Assembly (NCBI GenBank): GCA_014763905.1
Contig: JACXUN010000109.1
Coordinates: forward strand, 1 to 5,647
Source: Campylobacterales bacterium
GTDB taxonomy: Bacteria > Campylobacterota > Campylobacteria > Campylobacterales > Sulfurovaceae
DNA: 5,647 bases
Reading direction: 5' to 3'
In this document: in pieces, positions 1 to 5,647 of the stretch
Position numbering within the stretch: position 1 is the stretch's first letter
How the letters are laid out: every line of letters begins with the position of its first letter
Program-made: the position numbers and the translations under genes
Notes under the pieces: generated by a model
Told to the model about the DNA's origin: nothing
Seen by the model: the letters and a program-made list of their open reading frames with translations, nothing else
The model's database searches: none

Positions 1-55
1 CGTTAGTCCCGCAAAAATTTGACTTTGCCTACAAAAAACCTCGTAAAGCTGTGAC

Positions 56-61
56 TATGAT
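56..61 (+). promoter_or_regulatory. possible -10 element upstream of ftsW
   Basis: TATGAT matches the sigma-70 -10 consensus at five of six positions. It lies in AT-rich sequence about 50 bases before the preferred ftsW start at 111, which would give a leader of roughly 40 bases. There is no good -35 at the usual distance: the bases there are an A-run. Campylobacterota promoters often lack a conserved -35 box, so this does not exclude it. The evidence is a single short match, and the reading frame through it is open, so it may be chance. Confidence 0.25.
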
Positions 62-110
62 ATCCCGTCGAACTCAGGTTAAAAACAAAAATTTTAAAGA
101 AAATGATATT

Positions 111-1232
111 ATGATCGATAAACCCCTCTTTGGTGCTACTATTATTTTATTACTATTAGGGTTGATAATGAGCTATTCGCTCTCAGCCTACGCAGTAATG
201 CAGTACGGTCTTAGCGATACCCACTTCTTTATTCGTCAACTTTTTGCAGTAATGCTAGGAATCGGATTGATGATGCTACTCAGCAAACTTGATCCGGACA
301 AATGGTTCAAACCGATCGGATTTTTACTCTTTTTCCTTTTTTTAGCCATTTTACTCATTATGCCGCTGCTTTCGGAAAATTTTGTCCGCAGTATCGGAGG
401 GGCTAAACGGTGGATCAATCTGGGTGCGGTCTCTATTACTCCGGTTGAATTTTATAAGATCGGGTTTATTATGTTTATCTCATGGAGTCTGGTTCGTACC
501 CGTCTGCCCAGAGAAAAGATGCCGCTCAATGAAGAGATCAAAGTTTTTGTCCCGTATATGGTACTGCTAATGGTCTCTGCCTTGCTGATTGCGGTATTTC
601 AAAAAGATTTAGGGCAGATCGTGGTCATCTCCATTACATTAATGGTACTGTTTATTTTGGTAGGGAGCAGCCACCGTTTCTTCTTTATCCTCACCGGTAT
701 CAGTTTAGCCGGCGGAGTGCTACTGATTATTACCCAGCCGCATCGGCTCAGACGGATCAAAGAGTGGCTGCTCTCTTTTGACAACGAAGCCAACCGTTTA
801 GAGACCTATCAAATATCCAACTCACTGGATGCAATCAACAATGGTGGTCTATTGGGACAAGGGATTGGAAACGGACAGTACAAATTGGGATACCTTTCGG
901 AGGTACACACCGACTTTGTACTCGCTGGGATTATCGAAGAGTTGGGATTTTTGATGCTGCTGTTTGTGGTGTTGGTGATGCTGCTGATTATTTTCCGCAT
1001 CTTCAAGATCGCCGCACGAGTGGATAATCCGGTATACTATCTCTTCTCGGTCGGGGTAGCGATTCTTTTCAGCTCTTCGTTTTTGATTAATAGTTATGGA
1101 ATCTCTGGAATTATGCCGATCAAAGGGATCGCCGTACCATTTTTAAGCTACGGAGGATCGCAGATTGTCGCCTCCTGTATCAGTATCGGACTGGTACTGA
1201 TGATATCTAAAACCGTTACCAGAAGGGGATGA
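111..1232 (+). CDS. ftsW: FtsW, SEDS-family peptidoglycan glycosyltransferase for cell division
   Basis: FtsW is an inner-membrane SEDS protein that polymerises lipid II into glycan strands at the septum, working with a class B penicillin-binding protein. From the ATG at 111 it is 373 residues with about ten hydrophobic segments, the first at about residues 5-25. Visible family motifs are GGAKRWI (96-102) followed by TPVEFYK (110-116), QKDLGQ (164-169), LGQGIGNGQYKLG (248-260), HTDF with the presumed catalytic Asp at 268 ahead of EELGF, and PFLSYGGSQ (343-351). The next gene is murG, which favours FtsW over its paralogue RodA. The start is uncertain. In-frame GTG (51) and ATG (57) starts exist, and the frame is open back to the window edge. 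ATG 111 is preferred because MIDKPLF leads straight into the first membrane segment and a weak AAAGAAAA lies about 10 bases upstream. Some residues differ from the usual QPSE and GGSS forms, apparently a lineage trait. Confidence 0.93.
   Translation: MIDKPLFGATIILLLLGLIMSYSLSAYAVMQYGLSDTHFFIRQLFAVMLGIGLMMLLSKLDPDKWFKPIGFLLFFLFLAILLIMPLLSENFVRSIGGAKRWINLGAVSITPVEFYKIGFIMFISWSLVRTRLPREKMPLNEEIKVFVPYMVLLMVSALLIAVFQKDLGQIVVISITLMVLFILVGSSHRFFFILTGISLAGGVLLIITQPHRLRRIKEWLLSFDNEANRLETYQISNSLDAINNGGLLGQGIGNGQYKLGYLSEVHTDFVLAGIIEELGFLMLLFVVLVMLLIIFRIFKIAARVDNPVYYLFSVGVAILFSSSFLINSYGISGIMPIKGIAVPFLSYGGSQIVASCISIGLVLMISKTVTRRG
1221..1228 (+). promoter_or_regulatory. Shine-Dalgarno of murG, inside the end of ftsW
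   Basis: AGAAGGGG is the strongest ribosome binding site in the window. It lies in the last codons of ftsW. It abuts the ATG at 1229 with no spacer but sits 6 bases from the ATG at 1235. This spacing is the main reason for placing the murG start at 1235. Confidence 0.7.
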
Positions 1233-1234
1233 GT

Positions 1235-2242
1235 ATGAGTATCGTAATGACAGGCGGCGGAACAGGCGGCCATTTGGTGATTATCAAAGCGGTCAAAGAG
1301 GAGCTGCAAGGCGAACGACTGATCTATATCGGATCGACATCCGGGCAGGATCAAGCATGGTTTCAAAACGATCCGCAGTTTGAATCGGTTCATTTTTTAA
1401 CAACCCAAGGGGTGGTCAATCAAGGATTTTTGGGGAAATTCAAATCCCTCTATATGCTGATCAAAGCGATTTTTCAAGCCCGCAAGATTCTCAAAGCCGC
1501 ACAAGCCCGAGTGGTCTTTTGTGTCGGCGGTTTTTCGGCAGCCCCAACCTCATTTGCCGCCAAAAGTTTAGGTGTACCGCTGGTCATTCATGAGCAGAAC
1601 GCTTCAGTCGGTTCACTCAATAATCTGCTGAGACCTTATGCCCGAGCCTTTATCTCTTCCTATGAAGTCGATAGTCCCATCACCGCCTACCCGATCAAAA
1701 AAGAGTTTTTTGAAAAATCACGCATACGCACCAAGATTCAGACCCTTATCTTTTTAGGTGGGTCACAGGGAGCGGTTGCCATTAACACCCTCGCTTTTAA
1801 ACTGGCTCCGATTCTCAAAGAGCGTAACATTGCGATCATCCATCAAGCCGGAGAGAAAAATATCGAAACAGTCAAGCAGTTTTATGCCGAACATGATATA
1901 GAAGCTGAGGTGTTCGGCTTTACCGACCGACTCTCAGACTATATGCAGCAAGCCGATTTCGCCATCGCCCGTTCCGGGGCTTCAACACTCTGGGAACTCT
2001 GTGCGACAGCCTGTCCGGCTCTTTTTATCCCCTATCCCTATGCCGCGAACGATCATCAGTATTATAATGCCAAATTTTTATTCGATCAAAATCTCGCATG
2101 GATTATGAGAGAAGAGGTCATTACTCTCGATAAAATAATCGCTATTTTAGATGAAGACATGGAAGCCAAAAGCCGTGAACTGCAACGCATTACCCAGCCC
2201 GATGGAGCCTTAGCTATCGCCAATCTGCTTAGAGAGATTTAG
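1235..2242 (+). CDS. murG: MurG, UDP-GlcNAc:lipid I N-acetylglucosaminyltransferase
   Basis: MurG transfers GlcNAc from UDP-GlcNAc to lipid I (undecaprenyl-PP-MurNAc-pentapeptide) to give lipid II on the cytoplasmic face of the inner membrane. From ATG 1235 it is 335 residues, close to the usual 350-360. The N-terminal acceptor domain starts with the glycine-rich loop TGGGTGGH (6-13), then GGFSAAP (98-104) and HEQN (119-122). The C-terminal GT-B nucleotide-sugar domain has GGSQGA (175-180), RSGASTLWEL (246-255) with Glu254 in the place of the UDP-GlcNAc-binding Glu, and PYPYAANDHQYYNA (266-279). It begins 2 bases after the ftsW stop. The alternative ATG at 1229 would overlap that stop and add two residues (Met-Ser), but it lacks room for the Shine-Dalgarno. 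Tight spacing implies co-transcription, and probably coupled translation, with ftsW, whose substrate MurG makes. Nothing appears broken or missing. Confidence 0.96.
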   Translation: MSIVMTGGGTGGHLVIIKAVKEELQGERLIYIGSTSGQDQAWFQNDPQFESVHFLTTQGVVNQGFLGKFKSLYMLIKAIFQARKILKAAQARVVFCVGGFSAAPTSFAAKSLGVPLVIHEQNASVGSLNNLLRPYARAFISSYEVDSPITAYPIKKEFFEKSRIRTKIQTLIFLGGSQGAVAINTLAFKLAPILKERNIAIIHQAGEKNIETVKQFYAEHDIEAEVFGFTDRLSDYMQQADFAIARSGASTLWELCATACPALFIPYPYAANDHQYYNAKFLFDQNLAWIMREEVITLDKIIAILDEDMEAKSRELQRITQPDGALAIANLLREI

Positions 2243-2246
2243 GATT

Positions 2247-3035
2247 ATGAAAAATTTCATTTTAGGATTCCTGCTTTTTCCATTAATCTTAATACTCTTT
2301 TACTTCGGAGCCAAAGATATCTGGTATCCCTATTATGAAGCCTATCTCATGCCTCCCAAACTCCAACCGCTCCCCTGCCCTATACTGGAATGCAATCAAA
2401 CCCGTGATGTAACACCTTCACTGACAACCGAACGGCAATTTTTAAAAATGCCCGAACCCCCGCTTAATTCACAGCAACGACTTAAACGGATGCTTGCCGA
2501 CAGCGACTTTGTACTCTATCCCAAGCGATTAACCCTCATAGGACTCAAACACGAACGACAGTTAGAAGTGTGGGGGGAATTACTAGGGAAATGGCGGTTG
2601 ATTCATACTTACAACTTTACCGCCTATTCCGGACAGCTAGGACCCAAACTGCGGGAAGGGGATGGACAGATTCCAGAGGGTATCTACCCCATCACCTATC
2701 TCAATCCCAATAGTAAATTTCATCTCTCTTTACGCATCGGATATCCCAATAGCTTTGATAAACGCGTCGCCAGACAAGACAAACGAACCAATCTCGGCAG
2801 CGATATCATGATCCACGGCAGTCGTGTTACCAGCGGATGTATTCCCATCGGCAATGACAATATCGAAGAGCTGTATTTCTTAGCAGAAAAGGTTGGTATC
2901 ACCAATATCAAAGTGATTCTCTCCCCCGTTGATTTCCGCCGGCGGGATGTAGAGATCAAAGATAAAAAACATCTCTGGTTAAGTGAGCTTTATACAAATA
3001 TTTCCCAAGAACTCAAACCCTTTATCTCCCAATAA
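2247..3035 (+). CDS. membrane-anchored YkuD/YafK-type L,D-transpeptidase-family protein
   Basis: This 262-residue protein has one N-terminal hydrophobic segment (about residues 4-21) without an obvious cleavage site, so it is probably anchored in the inner membrane with its body in the periplasm. Residues about 85-228 look like a YkuD domain of the YafK (COG3034) kind: RLTLIGLKHERQLEVWG (94-110), SGQLGPKLREGDGQIPEGIY (128-147), NPNSKFHLSL (153-162), YPNSFDK (166-172), then IMIHGSRVTSGC (187-198), with His190 and Cys198 as the probable catalytic pair. The family makes or cuts bonds in peptidoglycan stem peptides. Known members include transpeptidases, the E. coli lipoprotein-releasing enzyme DpaA (YafK) and the L,D-carboxypeptidases Csd6/Pgp2 that shape Helicobacter and Campylobacter. 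The sequence alone does not tell which activity applies. It lacks room for the extra C-terminal domain of Csd6. It starts 4 bases after the murG stop, with AGGA very close upstream and AGAGAG about 10 bases away, suggesting one operon with ftsW-murG. Family is confident; exact reaction is not. Confidence 0.85.
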   Translation: MKNFILGFLLFPLILILFYFGAKDIWYPYYEAYLMPPKLQPLPCPILECNQTRDVTPSLTTERQFLKMPEPPLNSQQRLKRMLADSDFVLYPKRLTLIGLKHERQLEVWGELLGKWRLIHTYNFTAYSGQLGPKLREGDGQIPEGIYPITYLNPNSKFHLSLRIGYPNSFDKRVARQDKRTNLGSDIMIHGSRVTSGCIPIGNDNIEELYFLAEKVGITNIKVILSPVDFRRRDVEIKDKKHLWLSELYTNISQELKPFISQ

Positions 3036-3047
3036 CCACATTTTCGC

Positions 3048-3053
3048 TAAAAT
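3048..3053 (+). promoter_or_regulatory. likely -10 element of an alaS promoter
   Basis: TAAAAT, in the context TTTTCGCTAAAAT, lies in the noncoding gap between the L,D-transpeptidase-family gene and alaS. It matches five of six -10 consensus positions and resembles -10 regions commonly seen in Campylobacterota, with a T-rich stretch just upstream and no clear -35. Transcription would start near 3060, leaving a short leader of about 24 bases before the preferred alaS start. This would let alaS be expressed independently of the cell-wall genes. Confidence 0.5.
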
Positions 3054-3054
3054 A

Positions 3055-3074
3055 CCCACAATTTACAACGTGGG
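3055..3074. repeat. inverted repeat CCCAC-N10-GTGGG before alaS
   Basis: A perfect 5-base inverted repeat, with arms at 3055-3059 and 3070-3074 and a 10-base AT-rich centre, starts two bases after the putative -10 and ends within the alaS Shine-Dalgarno. It is too weak and lacks the T-tract of a terminator. It could be an operator-like dyad over the transcription start, or an RNA hairpin masking the ribosome binding site if transcripts come from upstream. With such short arms, chance is also plausible. Confidence 0.3.
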
Positions 3075-3075
3075 A
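3072..3075 (+). promoter_or_regulatory. Shine-Dalgarno of alaS
   Basis: GGGA lies 8 bases before the ATG at 3084 but only 2 bases before the ATG at 3078. The spacing supports translation starting at 3084, giving the family-typical MDIRE start. Confidence 0.45.
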
Positions 3076-3083
3076 AAATGACA

Positions 3084-5630
3084 ATGGATATCAGAGAGAA
3101 GTTTCTAAACTATTTTCAAAGCAAAGGGCATGAGCTGATCGCCAGCTCGCCATTGGTGCCGGATGATCCAACCTTGATGTTTACCAATGCGGGGATGGTG
3201 CAGTTCAAAAACATCTTTACCGGAGAGGCTCCGATACCGGCGACACCAAGAGCGACTTCATCACAGCTCTGTGTGCGTGCCGGCGGGAAACACAACGACT
3301 TGGACAATGTCGGATATACGGCACGACACCATACGCTTTTTGAGATGTTAGGAAACTTCTCTTTTGCCGACTACTTTAAAAAAGAAGCCATCGCTTATGC
3401 ATGGGAGTTTGTGACCGGAGCCGACTATCTCAATCTTCCGGTTGAAAAACTCTGGGTGACGGTACACGACAGCGACGATGAAGCATTCGAGATGTGGACG
3501 GAGCATATCGCTGCCGATCGGATTATGCGTTTCGGTGACAAAGATAACTTCTGGCAGATGGGCGACACCGGACCATGCGGACCATGCAGCGAAATCTTCT
3601 ATGATCAGGGAGCTGAACATTTCAACACACCTGAAGATGTCATGGGCGGAGACGGTGACCGATTCTTAGAGATCTGGAACCTCGTCTTTATGCAGTATGA
3701 GCGAAATGAAGCCGGAGAGCTAAAACCGCTGCCAAAACCAAGTATCGATACCGGTATGGGATTGGAGCGTACCGTCGCAATTAAAGAGGGAGTTTTCAAT
3801 AACTACCACTCCAGCCTCTTTATGCCGTATCTCGATAAAATCGGTGAACTGGTCGGGACACCATACAACTATGAAGCCGCTAACTCGGCAAGCTACCGGG
3901 TTATCGCCGACCACCTCCGTTCGTGTAGTTTCCTCTTGGCACAAGGGGTGAACTTCGACAAAGAGGGACGCGGATATGTACTGCGGCGAATTATGCGTCG
4001 TGCGATTCGTCATGGATACCTGCTAGGATTGCGTGAACCGTTTATGTATAAACTGGTCGATACCTTTGTCACGGTCATGGGGAAACAGTACGACTACCTC
4101 CCAAGCAAAGCCGAAGCGATCAAAACCTCAATGAAGATGGAAGAGGAGCGGTTCTTTGATACCATCGATGCGGGGATCAAACTCTTTAATGAGGAGTTAG
4201 AGCAGACGACCGATACCTTTAATGGGGAAGTGGCTTTCAAACTCTATGATACCTTCGGATTCCCACTGGATTTGACTGAAGATATGCTTCGAGAGAAGAA
4301 GATCGGTCTGGATATCGATGCCTTCAATACCAAAATGGAAGCCCAAAAAGCCCAATCCAAAGCCAACTGGAAAGGAACCGGCGATGCCGCGACCACCGGA
4401 GATTTCAAAGCACTCAAAGAGCAGTTTGATACCAATACCTTTGTCGGATATGAGACCACCGCAGCAACGGCTAAAGTCTTGGCTCTGCTTGACAGTGAAT
4501 TCAGACAAGTAGATACGGTTAACGGTAACGGATGGGTGCTTTTAGACCAAACACCATTTTATGCCGAATCAGGCGGACAGGTTGGAGATAGCGGAACCAT
4601 TAACGGTACCATCCAAGTTCTCGATACCAAAAAATTCCTCGATATGAACCTCTCCGAAATCGAAGGGAAACTGAGTGTGGGAGATACTGTCGAAGCAGCA
4701 GTCGATAACAGTCGGGCAGAAGTAGAGAAACACCACTCCGCAACCCACCTGCTCCATGCGGGATTGCGAGCGGTTTTAGGAGAGCATATCGCCCAAGCCG
4801 GTTCACTCAATGACGACAAGCGGCTCCGATTTGACTTCTCTCATCCTCGGCCATTGAGTGCCGATGAGATTGCCAAAGTCGAAGCGTGGGTCAATGATAA
4901 GATCAGCCGAAACATCGGTGCCAATACCCAAATCATGAGCGTCGATGCGGCGAAAAATGCCGGTGCGATGGCTCTGTTTGGTGAGAAGTACGGCGACGAG
5001 GTACGCGTCGTTAGTTTCGGTGAAGAGTCGGTGGAGCTGTGCGGGGGAACTCACGTCGGCAATACCGCTTCTATCGGTCTTTTTATGATTACCAAAGAGA
5101 GCGGTGTCAGTGCCGGTGTGCGACGTATCGAAGCGGTCTGCGGTAATGCGGCGGTTGAAATGGTCAAAGCGTTACGCGAAGAGCTAAGCGAGATCAAAAC
5201 CGAACTCAAAAACCAAAACGCCATGATCGGAATCGCCAAACTCAAAGAGCAGATCAAAACCCTCAAAGGCGAACTCCAAGCGGCTCTCAACTCCACCAAA
5301 AAAGAGCTAACCGCTCAAGAGATCAACGGAACAACGGTCATTGTCGATGAGATCGAAGTAGGCGATATCAAAGAGCTAATCGATGAAGCCAAAAACAGAT
5401 ACCCCTCTATCGCCATTATGCTCTTTCAGAAAAAGGGCGACAAAGTTCTCCTCGCCTGCGGCAGCAAAGAGAGTCCGATCAAAGCTGGAAACTGGATTAA
5501 AGAGATTGCTCCAGTACTCGGCGGCGGCGGCGGCGGTCGTCCGGATTTTGCCCAAGCCGGTGGAAAAGATGCTTCTAAAATTGGAGAAGCAAAAGAAAAG
5601 GCATTGGCTTATCTCCAAGCTAATTTATAA
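3084..5630 (+). CDS. alaS: AlaRS, alanine-tRNA ligase
   Basis: AlaRS charges tRNA-Ala with alanine using ATP, in the cytoplasm, and clears misacylated Ser- or Gly-tRNA-Ala. From ATG 3084 it is 848 residues, slightly shorter than E. coli AlaRS (876), and appears complete. The class II catalytic core spans about residues 1-240: [10 protein letters not shown] (33-42), motif 2 [18 protein letters not shown] (81-98), [10 protein letters not shown] (161-170) and motif 3 GMGLER (224-229). The tRNA-recognition region includes RVIADH (272-277) and [17 protein letters not shown] (295-311). The editing domain has both metal-site motifs, HSATH (551-555) and CGGTH (653-657), so proofreading should be intact. 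A charged, helix-prone stretch (about 690-740) leads to the C-Ala domain, with six glycines (813-818) before RPDFAQAGG. An alternative ATG at 3078 adds two residues but is too close to the GGGA site. It lies 48 bases past the preceding stop and probably has its own promoter. Confidence 0.97.
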   Translation: MDIREKFLNYFQSKGHELIASSPLVPDDPTLMFTNAGMVQFKNIFTGEAPIPATPRATSSQLCVRAGGKHNDLDNVGYTARHHTLFEMLGNFSFADYFKKEAIAYAWEFVTGADYLNLPVEKLWVTVHDSDDEAFEMWTEHIAADRIMRFGDKDNFWQMGDTGPCGPCSEIFYDQGAEHFNTPEDVMGGDGDRFLEIWNLVFMQYERNEAGELKPLPKPSIDTGMGLERTVAIKEGVFNNYHSSLFMPYLDKIGELVGTPYNYEAANSASYRVIADHLRSCSFLLAQGVNFDKEGRGYVLRRIMRRAIRHGYLLGLREPFMYKLVDTFVTVMGKQYDYLPSKAEAIKTSMKMEEERFFDTIDAGIKLFNEELEQTTDTFNGEVAFKLYDTFGFPLDLTEDMLREKKIGLDIDAFNTKMEAQKAQSKANWKGTGDAATTGDFKALKEQFDTNTFVGYETTAATAKVLALLDSEFRQVDTVNGNGWVLLDQTPFYAESGGQVGDSGTINGTIQVLDTKKFLDMNLSEIEGKLSVGDTVEAAVDNSRAEVEKHHSATHLLHAGLRAVLGEHIAQAGSLNDDKRLRFDFSHPRPLSADEIAKVEAWVNDKISRNIGANTQIMSVDAAKNAGAMALFGEKYGDEVRVVSFGEESVELCGGTHVGNTASIGLFMITKESGVSAGVRRIEAVCGNAAVEMVKALREELSEIKTELKNQNAMIGIAKLKEQIKTLKGELQAALNSTKKELTAQEINGTTVIVDEIEVGDIKELIDEAKNRYPSIAIMLFQKKGDKVLLACGSKESPIKAGNWIKEIAPVLGGGGGGRPDFAQAGGKDASKIGEAKEKALAYLQANL

Positions 5631-5647
5631 GCCGTAGGTCGGGTTCC

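Noticed and set aside
19..24. TTGACT as a -35 box for ftsW
   Set aside because: At 17-19 bases downstream there is only CGTAAA or TAAAGC, poor -10 matches, and the better -10 candidate at 56-61 is too far away to pair with it.
2936..2945. Perfect palindrome CCGCCGGCGG near the end of the L,D-transpeptidase-family gene
   Set aside because: It encodes Phe-Arg-Arg-Arg-Asp in frame, has no loop or T-tract as in a terminator, and is short enough to arise by chance from Arg codons.
3036..3077. Terminator between the L,D-transpeptidase-family gene and alaS
   Set aside because: The only dyad has 5-base arms with a 10-base loop and no following T-run, so it does not qualify as an intrinsic terminator.
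3720..4013. 97-codon open frame on the minus strand inside alaS
   Set aside because: It lies wholly inside a strongly conserved gene, its product has no recognisable motif, and no ribosome binding site stands out. The same holds for the other minus-strand frames, including 4197-4508.
5383..5637. 84-codon + strand frame overlapping the end of alaS
   Set aside because: It is an alternate frame of the AlaRS C-Ala domain. The alanine run in its product comes from reading the GGC tract out of frame.
5631..5647. Start of an RNA gene or terminator after alaS
   Set aside because: Only 17 bases remain, and they contain no complete stem or recognisable motif.

Overview
The window is 5.6 kb of ordinary, densely coding bacterial chromosome with four genes, all on the + strand: ftsW, murG, a gene for a membrane-anchored YkuD/YafK-type L,D-transpeptidase-family protein, and alaS. 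The proteins look like those of Campylobacterota (the former Epsilonproteobacteria). The FtsW has lineage-style motifs (TPVEFYK, KDLGQ), the MurG has the GGGTGGHL...IPYPYA...DHQYYNAKFL pattern, and the AlaRS begins MDIRE. The moderate GC content and the promoter-like GCTAAAAT before alaS suggest a Sulfuricurvum/Sulfurimonas-like organism. That genus-level guess is inference from memory, not a search result.

Layout: bases 1-110 hold no complete gene, only a possible promoter and a reading frame that stays open into ftsW. ftsW (about 111-1232) and murG (about 1235-2242) are nearly contiguous. The L,D-transpeptidase-family gene (2247-3035) follows murG after 4 bases. A gap of about 45 bases carries a likely -10 element and a small inverted repeat that reaches the alaS ribosome binding site. 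alaS (about 3084-5630) is complete, and the last 17 bases hold nothing recognisable. No RNA gene, mobile element, CRISPR array or convincing terminator was seen.

The first three genes form a cell-envelope unit. MurG makes lipid II on the cytoplasmic face of the inner membrane. FtsW polymerises lipid II into glycan strands at the division site. The third protein probably trims, cross-links or otherwise edits peptidoglycan peptides in the periplasm. The ftsW-murG pair is a remnant of the classical division and cell-wall (dcw) cluster. alaS is a housekeeping translation gene and probably has its own promoter, although read-through from the upstream genes is possible.

I found no evidence of an undescribed system. 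The points most worth a second look are the YafK-like enzyme inside a lipid II gene cluster, the inverted repeat at the alaS start, and three start codons that an automated caller would probably place too far upstream.
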